In this document: one piece after another, positions 21,408-30,144 of the stretch
Layout of the letters: the number at the start of each line of letters is the position of its first letter
Position numbering within the stretch: the stretch's first letter is position 1
Assembly: GCF_001418085.1 (NCBI RefSeq)
Contig: NZ_LIQH01000028.1
Coordinates: 1 to 64,000, forward strand
Source of the DNA: Lacinutrix algicola
Lineage (GTDB): Bacteria > Bacteroidota > Bacteroidia > Flavobacteriales > Flavobacteriaceae
DNA length: 64,000 nt
Direction of reading: 5' to 3'
Position numbers and translations under genes: made by a program
Notes under the pieces: generated by a model
What the model saw: the letters and a program-made list of their open reading frames with translations, nothing else
Databases searched by the model: none
What the model was told of the DNA's origin: nothing

Positions 21408-23612
21408 TTGAAAGACCTTTTACTAATAACGCCACCTTTTACACAATTAAACACACCTTATCCTGCAACCGCATATTTAAAAGGGTTTTTAAATACTAAA
21501 AACATTTCTGCTTTTCAGATGGATTTAGGTATTGAGGTTATTCTGGAGTTATTCAGTAAAAAAACATTCGAAAAGTTATTTGATTTAGCAATTGAGAACG
21601 ATACCATTTCAAGCGAAAATTGTCAACGTATTTACATCTTAAAAGACGATTACTTACAACCTCTAGATGCTATTATTCTATTTTTACAAGGCAAAAACCA
21701 AACCTTATCCAGACAAATTTGTACTACAAATTTTCTACCACAAGCGTCTCGTTTCGAGCAATTAGAAGATATGGATTGGGCTTTTGGTGAAATGGGAATG
21801 CAAGACAAAGCCAAACATTTAGCAACCTTGTATCTTGAAGATTTATCCGATTTTATTATTGAATGTATCGATCCTAATTTTGGTTTTAGCAGGTATGCCG
21901 AACGTTTAGGGCAAAGTGCCAATGCGTTTGATGAGCTTTACGACAGTTTACAAAACGAACCTACTTTTATAGACGAGATAACGCTTGCACTTTTAGAAGA
22001 TAAACTAAAAACGGTACAGCCAAAACTAATCTGTTTTTCGGTACCTTTTCCGGGGAATCTATACAGTGCCTTTAGATGTGCACAATTTATAAAAGCTAAT
22101 TATCCTGAAATTAAAATCGCCATTGGTGGTGGTTTTCCTAATACCGAATTACGACAAGTAACAGACAAACGTGTTTTTGATTTTTTCGACTTTATTACAC
22201 TCGATGATGGCGAATTACCAATAGAGTTACTTTTTGAAAACGTATGTCATTCAGAGCAAAGCGAAGAAATCTTAGAAAAACAATTCAAACGCACTTTTAT
22301 ACTCGAAAACGACAAAGTTGTTTATAAAAACAACACCACAAAACCAGAATACAAACAGCTGGAAGTTGGTACTCCTGATTATTCAGATTTGTTATTAGAA
22401 GATTATATTTCTGTTATAGAAATTGCAAATCCAATGCATAGTTTATGGAGCGATGGCCGATGGAATAAACTCACCATGGCGCATGGTTGTTATTGGGGAA
22501 AATGCACATTTTGCGACATATCTTTAGATTATATTAAAATTTACGAACCTATTGCCGCTGCCCTTTTAGTAGATAGAATGGAGCAATTAATTGCACAAAC
22601 TAGCGAAAATGGTTTTCATTTTGTAGATGAAGCTGCGCCTCCTGCGCTAATGAAAGCGTTGGCATTAGAGATTATAAAACGAAAACTTACTGTTACTTGG
22701 TGGACTAACATTAGATTTGAAAAAAACTTTACTCAAGATTTATGTTACTTACTAAAAGCGTCTGGCTGCATTGCCGTTTCTGGTGGTTTAGAAGTCGCTT
22801 CAGACAGATTGCTTAAACTTATAGACAAAGGTGTAACCGTAGAACAAGTGGCACAAGTAACGCGTAATTTTACGCAGGCCAATATTATGGTGCACTCCTA
22901 TTTAATGTATGGCTATCCTACACAAACGGTACAAGAAACTATTGATAGTTTAGAAATGGTGAGGCAGTTGTTTGAGTTGGGAATTATTCAATCTGGTTTT
23001 TGGCATCAGTTTGCATTAACAGCACATAGTCCTATTGGTTTAAATCCTTCAGAATATGGTATTACACCAAATTACAAGTCTATTTCGTTTGCCAATAATG
23101 ACATTGATTTTACAGACAAAACAGGCATAGACCATAATATGTTCAGCTTCGGCTTAAAAAAATCATTATTTAATTTCATGCATGGTATTGGCTTTGACAT
23201 GGGCTTGCAAGAATGGTTCGATTTCGATATTCCTGAAAGTACAATTACACCATATTATATTGAAGATTGCCTAAATACTGAAACTACATTAAGCACAAAA
23301 CCGACAGCTAAAATTGTTTATTTAGGGCATTTACCTTTAGTTGCAGAACGCACAAAAACTAAAAAAGGTTTTACTAATGAATTGTTAGAAATGACGTTTC
23401 ACGATAAAACCGAAAGTCTTCAAATTACAGTAAACAAACCAGAAGGCGAATGGCTATTAGACACACTAGAAACATTGAAACCTTCGCATGGTAAAGCCTT
23501 ATCTTTTTCTACATTAAAAAAAGATTTTGAAACTCAGTTTGAAGATTTTGAATTATTTTGGTTTTCTAAACAAATGCAAAAACTTAAAGATTTTGGTTTG
23601 TTACAATTATAA
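21408..23612 (+). CDS. B12-binding-type radical SAM protein
   Basis: A 734-residue enzyme with an N-terminal cobalamin-binding-like region (about 1-275; LLLITPPFTQLNTPYPATAYL at the start, IGGGFPNTELRQV later) and a radical SAM domain. The Fe-S cysteines are Cys361, Cys366 and Cys369 (CX4CX2C rather than CX3CX2C), within HGCYWGKCTFCD. The helper motif SGGLEVASDRLL and a long C-terminal part follow. The substrate is unknown. The start is TTG 21408, preceded by a good -7 element and no in-frame ATG. An interspersed repeat lies inside the gene and encodes residues 280-288 (CHSEQSEEI), in the linker before the catalytic domain. Confidence 0.88.
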   Translation: MKDLLLITPPFTQLNTPYPATAYLKGFLNTKNISAFQMDLGIEVILELFSKKTFEKLFDLAIENDTISSENCQRIYILKDDYLQPLDAIILFLQGKNQTLSRQICTTNFLPQASRFEQLEDMDWAFGEMGMQDKAKHLATLYLEDLSDFIIECIDPNFGFSRYAERLGQSANAFDELYDSLQNEPTFIDEITLALLEDKLKTVQPKLICFSVPFPGNLYSAFRCAQFIKANYPEIKIAIGGGFPNTELRQVTDKRVFDFFDFITLDDGELPIELLFENVCHSEQSEEILEKQFKRTFILENDKVVYKNNTTKPEYKQLEVGTPDYSDLLLEDYISVIEIANPMHSLWSDGRWNKLTMAHGCYWGKCTFCDISLDYIKIYEPIAAALLVDRMEQLIAQTSENGFHFVDEAAPPALMKALALEIIKRKLTVTWWTNIRFEKNFTQDLCYLLKASGCIAVSGGLEVASDRLLKLIDKGVTVEQVAQVTRNFTQANIMVHSYLMYGYPTQTVQETIDSLEMVRQLFELGIIQSGFWHQFALTAHSPIGLNPSEYGITPNYKSISFANNDIDFTDKTGIDHNMFSFGLKKSLFNFMHGIGFDMGLQEWFDFDIPESTITPYYIEDCLNTETTLSTKPTAKIVYLGHLPLVAERTKTKKGFTNELLEMTFHDKTESLQITVNKPEGEWLLDTLETLKPSHGKALSFSTLKKDFETQFEDFELFWFSKQMQKLKDFGLLQL
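22245..22274 (+). repeat. REP-like repeat inside the radical SAM gene
   Basis: TGTCATTCAGAGCAAAGCGA and the following AGAAATCTTA are read in frame as CHSEQSEEIL. A related sequence lies between genes at 11743-11771. The reading frame stays open through it. Confidence 0.6.
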
Positions 23613-23650
23613 ATAACACAAGAATAATCTCAATAAAAGGCATTAAAAAC

Positions 23651-23658
23651 TATCTTTG
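23651..23658 (+). promoter_or_regulatory. -7 element TATCTTTG for the FUSC gene
   Basis: Exact TAnnTTTG match 7 bases before ATG 23666, giving a nearly leaderless transcript. Confidence 0.5.
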
Positions 23659-23665
23659 AGTTACT

Positions 23666-25924
23666 ATGCAAAACAAGTTAAAGGCGTACATAAAAACTAC
23701 CGAATTATTTCTTAAAGGCTCTAGCTTTTATAGAGGTGTTGTACTTACAGTTGCAGTAATTTTACCCTTAATTGTTTTTAATGCTATAGATTTATTTGTT
23801 TTTGCTCCGGCAATTGCTTTAGGTACTTTTTTAAATGCTCCCAGCGATGTACCCGGAAGTTTAAGGCGCAAAATTAACGGTATCTTTATTAGTATTGCAT
23901 TAACCATGTTGGTTACGTTTATAATATTGTTAACCAAACCTATTTTTGCTTTACTAGTAATCGCTATTACTATTTTAAGTTTTGGTATTAGTTTAATATC
24001 TGTGTATGGTTTTAGAGCTTCTTTAATCTCTTTTTCTGGTCTACTGGCAATTGTTCTAGCTTTAGCAATAGACAAACCAGATATAAAATCGATTGCTATA
24101 CATGTTAGTCTTTTAGGTTTAGGAGGTTTATGGTATTTAAGCTTCTCACTACTTGCAAATTGGATTTTTCCTAAAAAAGACGACGACCAATTACTGTCTG
24201 ACACCTTACAACTTACCGGACAGTTTTTAAAAGTGAGAGCTAAGCTTTTAGTAAAGCCTAATAAGCGTGAAAAGTTTTCTAAAAAAGCATTAATTCTACA
24301 AACGCAAATAAGCGAGAAACACGAAACATTAAGAGAGTTACTTTTAGAAGGTAGAAAACGTTCTGGAAGGTCCCACTCTAACGAAAGACGTTTATTAATA
24401 TTTATATCTTTAGTCGATATTTTCGAATTGGCTTTAGCGAATTCTTTAGACTATTCTAAAATAGATTCTTTATTTGGTTTACGAAAAAAGCATTTGAATA
24501 GCTTTAAGAAAATGAATAAAGAAATGGGAAAACACCTTATTGCTTTATCCGAATTATTAATAAAAAAAGGCAAATTACCAGATATAGAATTATTTAACGA
24601 CATCTATAAAGAGACTGATAAAGCCATATTAGATTATGTAGATGAAATTTCTTTACCAAAGGCTCGCGAAGGTGCAATTTCGTTAAGAAATCTTCAAGAT
24701 TACCAAAAGCAATTACTCCAAGAAGTAAAAGCGATTAGGCGCGTTTTAAGAAAAGTAAAAAACAACTCTAAAGCCTTTTTAAAAACAAAAGAGTCTGTAC
24801 CTTTTTTAACCTCTCAAGATTATAGATTTAATATATTATTACAACATTTTAGTTTAAAATCGCCAATGTTAAGGCATGCCTTAAGATTAACTATTGCTAT
24901 TATTTTTGGCTTTTTACTAGGTAGTTTATTAGATCTTAAAAACGCTTATTGGATTATTTTAACCATTATAGTTATTATGCGTCCTAACTATGGACTAACC
25001 AAAGAACGTTCAAAAAACCGAATTATAGGTACCATAATTGGAGCTGTAATAGCAACAGCAATTGTTTTAATTACACAAAACACAATTATTTATATGGTGT
25101 TGGCTGTTATCTCACTAACCTTCGCCTTTTCTTTAATACAACAAAGCTATAAAGCAGGTGCTGCTTTTATAACCTTAAACATTGTTTTTGTTTACGCACT
25201 TATAGATCCTAATGCCTTTACCGTTATTCAATATCGTGTTATCGATACCGTTTTAGGTGCCGGAATTGCGGTTTTAGCAAACTATTTATTATTCCCAAGT
25301 TGGGAGTATAAAAATTTAGACTCGGTAATATTAAATGTAATTACCACTAACAGCGATTACTTAGAAGCCACAAAACATCTATACCATAATAAAGAAGAAA
25401 ATAGCTTAGAGTACAAAGTCTCAAGAAAAAAGGCTTTTCTAGCAATGAGTAATTTAAATGCAGCTTTTCAACGTTTAACACAAGATCCAAAATCTAAACA
25501 GAAAGAATCTGCTTTAATTTATGATATGGTAACCTTAAACCATACTATACTATCGGCGATAGCGTCTATTGGGAGTTATGTATTAAATCATAATACAACT
25601 CCAGCTTCTGCAGAATTCGATACTATTATTAAAGATATTACATCGTCCTTAAAACATGCTGCTTCAAAATTAGAACATAATGAAACCGTTCACTTTTCCG
25701 AAGAAAAAGAAATACACCAAGCGCATGAAAAACTTCAAAAACGTTACAATAATTTATCTCTAAAACGTGATAGCGATATTGAAGCCGGACAAACCGAGAT
25801 AGACAATAAAACGCTTTTAAACTTGCAAGAAGCACATTTAATTAGCAATCAATTATTATGGTTAAAGTCTCTATCTGTTAATTTAAACAATGTAACATTA
25901 AAGTACAAATCTGTTTTTAATTAA
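23666..25924 (+). CDS. FUSC family membrane transporter (YccS/YhfK-like)
   Basis: Inner-membrane protein of 752 residues with the two-block FUSC layout. Membrane helices about 20-165 come first, followed by a large cytosolic helical part (about 170-390) rich in Lys and Glu, then a second membrane block (about 405-545) containing the signature ILTIIVIMRPNYGLTKERS, then a soluble C-terminal tail. Family members include aromatic acid efflux proteins and YccS-type proteins of unknown substrate. It stands alone, with its own -7 element and 162 noncoding bases after it. Confidence 0.9.
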   Translation: MQNKLKAYIKTTELFLKGSSFYRGVVLTVAVILPLIVFNAIDLFVFAPAIALGTFLNAPSDVPGSLRRKINGIFISIALTMLVTFIILLTKPIFALLVIAITILSFGISLISVYGFRASLISFSGLLAIVLALAIDKPDIKSIAIHVSLLGLGGLWYLSFSLLANWIFPKKDDDQLLSDTLQLTGQFLKVRAKLLVKPNKREKFSKKALILQTQISEKHETLRELLLEGRKRSGRSHSNERRLLIFISLVDIFELALANSLDYSKIDSLFGLRKKHLNSFKKMNKEMGKHLIALSELLIKKGKLPDIELFNDIYKETDKAILDYVDEISLPKAREGAISLRNLQDYQKQLLQEVKAIRRVLRKVKNNSKAFLKTKESVPFLTSQDYRFNILLQHFSLKSPMLRHALRLTIAIIFGFLLGSLLDLKNAYWIILTIIVIMRPNYGLTKERSKNRIIGTIIGAVIATAIVLITQNTIIYMVLAVISLTFAFSLIQQSYKAGAAFITLNIVFVYALIDPNAFTVIQYRVIDTVLGAGIAVLANYLLFPSWEYKNLDSVILNVITTNSDYLEATKHLYHNKEENSLEYKVSRKKAFLAMSNLNAAFQRLTQDPKSKQKESALIYDMVTLNHTILSAIASIGSYVLNHNTTPASAEFDTIIKDITSSLKHAASKLEHNETVHFSEEKEIHQAHEKLQKRYNNLSLKRDSDIEAGQTEIDNKTLLNLQEAHLISNQLLWLKSLSVNLNNVTLKYKSVFN

Positions 25925-26086
25925 CCTATTAGGTAGTTAAAACGGTCTCAAATTTAATTTTCCAATTCTCCAAACTCATTAAAAGGAACGTTTCACTCAT
26001 TGAAACGCATGGTTTACTCGTTCTTCATTTTATACTACTAATGTTAAACATATGTTTGATGTATATTAACACATAAAACGTACACC

Positions 26087-26756
26087 ATGAAAAATCAACT
26101 TAGCTTAAACATTAAAACACCTTGCCAAGAAAACTTTAATACATTTGCTCCAGCACCAAAAGGTGGTTTTTGTGGCTCTTGTGAAAAGGAAGTCATCGAT
26201 TTTACAAAATTTGAAAACTCAGAAATTGCAAAATATTTCAAAACAGAAAACAAACAAGATACTTGTGGTAGATTTAAAGCGAGTCAACTTAACATTCCTA
26301 GCCCAATAACACAACAAAGAAAAAGATACAGACTATTAACTGGCATTGGATTGGCTTGTTTATCATTGTTTTCATTTAACATGGCTCAAGCTCAAGATGC
26401 TAAAACAATCTCGAAAACTTCTGAGAGCGATTTAGCAATTAATACTTCAAAGTTTAAAAATAATATTCTTGTAAAAGGAAATATATTTGAAGATTCTCTA
26501 CCATTACCTGGTGTAAATATTTTACTTGAAGGAACAGCTATTGGTGCGACATCAGACTTTGATGGCAACTTTACATTTCCTCAAAAATTAAAAAAAAGGA
26601 GACGTATTAGTTTTTAGCTCCGTAGGAATGGATTCTCAAAAAATAGTAATTGATAATAAAGATGCTTCTGAAACCATAGATTTGAAAATAAACATGAAAA
26701 TGGATTCTGTTATTTTAATGGGAAAGATTGCTGTAAAAGAAGTTTACAAGAACTAA
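26087..26756 (+). pseudogene. CarboxypepD_reg-like protein split by a frameshift
   Basis: The first frame gives 176 residues: a cytosolic start with Cys-rich CGSCEKEVIDF (about 28-38), a membrane helix near 88-103, then the start of a CarboxypepD_reg domain (VKGNIFEDSLPLPGVNILLEG, then GATSDFDGNF). It stops at 26617. The other frame carries on exactly where the domain should go (GDVLVFSSVGMDSQKIVI, to 26756). The switch point is a run of eight As at 26590-26597; removing one A restores a single ORF of about 222 codons. It could be a real mutation, a sequencing error, or expression by slippage. Confidence 0.8.
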
Positions 26757-26774
26757 ATAAATCCTTTTTTAAAT

Positions 26775-27782
26775 ATGAAAAACACACTTCTTTTATTCTC
26801 GCTTTTAATTTTCAATAATGCGATTGCTCAGGTTTCCGATTTTAAATCTACCGATTTCACTATTGCTAACAATGTAGCGAAACTATATAAAGGAAGTGAT
26901 TTAAGTAATTTGCCATTGCTTGCACATAATCTCACCTATAAACTTCCAACTGATGTTGAAAAATTTAGAGCTATTTACACTTGGGTTTGTAATAATATTA
27001 AAGGAGATATTTACCAAAATGATAAAGTAAGTAAGCAACGTAAAAAATTAAACAACGACAGTTTAGCTTACATAAAATGGAATAACAAGTACAAGAAAAC
27101 AGTTTACAAAAGGTTAATTAATAATAAAAAAACCATGTGTACTGGCTATGCTTACTTAATTAAAGAGTTATGCTTTTTTGCTAATATAGAATGTGAAATT
27201 GTAGATGGTTACGGACGTTCCACAATCGCAAACGTTAATAGTCTTGAAATGGCAAACCACTCATGGAATGCCGTAAAATTAAATAACAAATGGTATTTAT
27301 GCGATGCCACTTGGTCTAGCGGATATATAGTTGCAAACGCTCTTTTTATAAACGATTATAATGATGGTTACTTTTTAACAGATCCTATTTTATTTGCTAA
27401 AAACCATTATCCTTTAAATAAAAAGTGGCTACTAAATAATGAATTAATGCAATCTAATTTTATAGCTTCTCCTCTAGTTTATGGTGAAACTTTTAAGCAG
27501 AAAATAATTCCTGTAAGCCCAAAATTAATGGATTTTAAAATTGAAAAAGATGAAGAAATAATATTCAGTTTTAAAGCTCTAAAAAAAGAAAATTCTAATA
27601 CTATATCCCTAGTTTACTTTTCAGGAAATAAAGAGCGTACTTTAAAATTACACGACCTTAAGCACGAAAATAAAGTAACAACATTTAAACATCAGTTTAA
27701 AAGAAAAGGCTTTTTCGATGTGCATTTAAAAATAGACAATAACATTGTTGCTACTTACACAATTGAGGTGACGAAAAGTTAA
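26775..27782 (+). CDS. Exported transglutaminase-like protein
   Basis: A 335-residue protein with signal peptide (about 1-18, LLLFSLLIFNNAIA). The papain-like transglutaminase core spans about 60-185 with Cys122 (TMCTGYAYLIKEL), His162 (NHSWNAV) and Asp177 (WYLCDATW), so the catalytic triad is intact. A C-terminal beta-rich domain follows (about 235-335). Bacterial members act as proteases or amidases in the envelope rather than crosslinkers; the substrate is unknown. It begins 18 bases after the frameshifted gene and may share its transcript. Confidence 0.9.
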   Translation: MKNTLLLFSLLIFNNAIAQVSDFKSTDFTIANNVAKLYKGSDLSNLPLLAHNLTYKLPTDVEKFRAIYTWVCNNIKGDIYQNDKVSKQRKKLNNDSLAYIKWNNKYKKTVYKRLINNKKTMCTGYAYLIKELCFFANIECEIVDGYGRSTIANVNSLEMANHSWNAVKLNNKWYLCDATWSSGYIVANALFINDYNDGYFLTDPILFAKNHYPLNKKWLLNNELMQSNFIASPLVYGETFKQKIIPVSPKLMDFKIEKDEEIIFSFKALKKENSNTISLVYFSGNKERTLKLHDLKHENKVTTFKHQFKRKGFFDVHLKIDNNIVATYTIEVTKS

Positions 27783-27792
27783 ATTATAGAAC

Positions 27793-27800
27793 TACCTTTG
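27793..27800 (+). promoter_or_regulatory. -7 element TACCTTTG for the DEAD-box gene
   Basis: Exact TAnnTTTG match 17 bases before ATG 27818. Confidence 0.55.
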
Positions 27801-27817
27801 CATCAAATATTTATTAC

Positions 27818-29053
27818 ATGTCATTTAAAGATCTAAAATTAAACAGACCATTACTTCGTGCCATTGCCGAGAAAGGCTACGACAACCCAACACTTATTCA
27901 AGAGCGTACGATTCCGTTGGTTTTAGATAAAAAAGATGTAATCGCTTCTGCCCAAACAGGAACAGGAAAAACTGCTGCTTTTGCCTTACCTATTTTACAA
28001 TTATTGTACGATAAGCAAGATGCTGGAAAAAGTCAAAAGAAAATTCGCGCGTTAATTATTAGTCCAACACGTGAACTAGCAATACAAATTCAGGAGAATT
28101 TTCAAGAATACGCTACACATACCAACTTAAAATCGACTGTCGTTTTTGGAGGTGCATCTATAGAACCACAAAAAGAAACACTTAAAAAAGGTGTAGATAT
28201 TTTAATTGCAACACCAGGAAGGTTACTAGATTTACACAAGCAAGATATTATAAACTTGGATTATGTAGAAACTTTGGTTTTAGATGAAGCAGATTTAATG
28301 CTTGACATGGGTTTTATAGACGATGTTAATAAAATTGAAAGACTATGTCCTAAAGAAAAACAAACACTTTTATTTTCGGCAACTATGCCTTACAAGGTGG
28401 AACAATTAGCTGAAACTATTTTAAATAATCCAAGACGTGTTGAAGTATCACAAAATTCTTCAACCTCTAAAAATGTAAATCAGGCTTTGTATTATGTTCC
28501 TAAAAAAGACAAAATAGAATTATGCTTGCATTTACTTCGCAGTACTATAAATGGTAGAGTTATTATTTTTCGTCGTACTAAATATGGTGTCGATAAATTA
28601 GAACAAACACTACTTAAAAATAATTATAAAGCCGATAGTATACATGGCGATAAAAGCCAAACTCTAAGACAAGAAGCTTTAAATAATTTCAAGAAAAATA
28701 AGGTCGATATTTTAATTGCAACAGATGTTGCTGCACGTGGTATTGATGTAGACGATGTAGATGCTGTTGTTAATTTCGATATGCCAAACGTACCAGAAAC
28801 TTACGTACATAGAATTGGTAGAACGGCAAGAGCAGGAAATACAGGAACTGCTTACTCTTTATGTTCGGCAGACGAAAAAGAATATGTTAAGGCTATACAA
28901 CAACTTATTAGTTTACAATTGGATGTTGTAGAAGATCATCCTCACCCATTAGATCCAAAGGAAAAACCTGTTGTACATAAAAAACAAGGTTCTAAACACA
29001 GAAAAGGACGTAAAAGCGAAGCTTCTAAAAAGAAGAAAAAACGCTGGTATTAA
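27818..29053 (+). CDS. DEAD-box RNA helicase (RhlE-like)
   Basis: ATP-dependent RNA helicase of 411 residues in the cytosol, likely acting in ribosome assembly, cold adaptation or RNA decay. All motifs are present: Q motif (GYDNPTLIQ), Walker A AQTGTGKT (45-52), PTRELAIQI, TPGRLLDL, DEAD (about 155-158), SAT, then helicase C with DVAARGIDV and HRIGRTARAG. The C-terminal tail is strongly basic (KHRKGRKSEASKKKKKR), fitting RNA binding and the RhlE subgroup. The next gene starts 18 bases downstream, but its product is exported and probably unrelated in function. Confidence 0.95.
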   Translation: MSFKDLKLNRPLLRAIAEKGYDNPTLIQERTIPLVLDKKDVIASAQTGTGKTAAFALPILQLLYDKQDAGKSQKKIRALIISPTRELAIQIQENFQEYATHTNLKSTVVFGGASIEPQKETLKKGVDILIATPGRLLDLHKQDIINLDYVETLVLDEADLMLDMGFIDDVNKIERLCPKEKQTLLFSATMPYKVEQLAETILNNPRRVEVSQNSSTSKNVNQALYYVPKKDKIELCLHLLRSTINGRVIIFRRTKYGVDKLEQTLLKNNYKADSIHGDKSQTLRQEALNNFKKNKVDILIATDVAARGIDVDDVDAVVNFDMPNVPETYVHRIGRTARAGNTGTAYSLCSADEKEYVKAIQQLISLQLDVVEDHPHPLDPKEKPVVHKKQGSKHRKGRKSEASKKKKKRWY

Positions 29054-29071
29054 ATATGTAATAACAATAAT

Positions 29072-30049
29072 ATGAATAGATTCTTATCTTTTATTTCACT
29101 AACTCTTTTGTGCTTTAATACACAAGCACAAAACACAACTATAGTTTCTGAGACTGAAGAACCTGTTTCTTACGCAACGATATCTTTTGGTAATGGTAAT
29201 GGATTATTTGCAGATGATGCAGGTCAGTTTTATTTCACGAAAAAATTATATAAGGATATAGATTCTTTATTTATTTCTGCTATTGGCTTTAACGATCTTA
29301 AACTTGCAACTCAAGATTTATCTGCTACAATTATAATGAAATCAAGTGTAAATACACTTGACGAAGTCTTTTTAACCAAACCAAAAGGCAAATTTAAAAT
29401 AGATAAAATAAAACCAACTGTACACGAAGATTATTACAAATGTTGGCTACCAACGATAGAAAGTGAAATTGCTGTGTATTTCCCAAATAATTCAACTAAA
29501 ACAAAACGATTATCTAGCTTACAAATTCCAATAAAAGTAGAAGCTAAAGATTGGGATAAACGCAAAAAGAAATCGTCTAAAAAAAGACCATTCTCTACTT
29601 TATTTAAAGTCAATTTTTACAAAAACAACAACGGTTTACCTGGCGATGTTTTAACATATGAGAATATTGTTTTTATAGCAAATGAAAAGAATGATAAGAT
29701 TTTAGAATTCGATATTACTGAAAACGATATCTATATGCCTAAAAACGGTTTATTTATTTCGCTTCAAGTATTGGGCTATACAGATGCAAAAGGAAAATTA
29801 TTACCGAATAAAAAATATCAAGAAATTAAAACAAAACGAGGTATTGTTAAAGTATCGACTACGTTTAGACCACTCTTACCTTTTACAGACGAAATTTCAG
29901 AAAAAAGAACCTTTGTAAGACGTATTTTCTTAAATGGTGGAGAATGGACGCTTTTCGATAAACAAAATGTTGAAAAATCGAACTTACTTAAAGCAGGTTT
30001 AAACAATTACGGATTAGGCTTAAACTTAGAAGTCTACAAGGAAGATTAA
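29072..30049 (+). CDS. Exported CarboxypepD_reg-like domain protein
   Basis: A 325-residue protein with a signal peptide (about 1-19, SFISLTLLCFNTQAQ). The first 90 residues form a carboxypeptidase-regulatory-like beta domain (EEPVSYATISFGNGNGLFADDAGQF, then DSLFISAIGF), as seen at the start of TonB-dependent receptors, but no beta barrel follows. The rest is a second beta-rich part with NNNGLPGDVLTYEN and a C-terminal LNGGEWTLFD. Stand-alone proteins of this layout are frequent in Flavobacteriia and unassigned. It sits 18 bases after the helicase gene. Confidence 0.78.
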   Translation: MNRFLSFISLTLLCFNTQAQNTTIVSETEEPVSYATISFGNGNGLFADDAGQFYFTKKLYKDIDSLFISAIGFNDLKLATQDLSATIIMKSSVNTLDEVFLTKPKGKFKIDKIKPTVHEDYYKCWLPTIESEIAVYFPNNSTKTKRLSSLQIPIKVEAKDWDKRKKKSSKKRPFSTLFKVNFYKNNNGLPGDVLTYENIVFIANEKNDKILEFDITENDIYMPKNGLFISLQVLGYTDAKGKLLPNKKYQEIKTKRGIVKVSTTFRPLLPFTDEISEKRTFVRRIFLNGGEWTLFDKQNVEKSNLLKAGLNNYGLGLNLEVYKED

Positions 30050-30144
30050 TTAAAATCAGAACTTTTCTGCCCATCTTTATTTCTTCATTTAAAAAATAAA
30101 AAAAAGGGCTTGCACATTCATATTTAATTCTTATTTTTATTAAT

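Noticed and set aside
23728-24204. 158-codon ORF opposite the FUSC gene
   Set aside because: Antisense to transmembrane segments; an artefact of hydrophobic codons in the sense frame.
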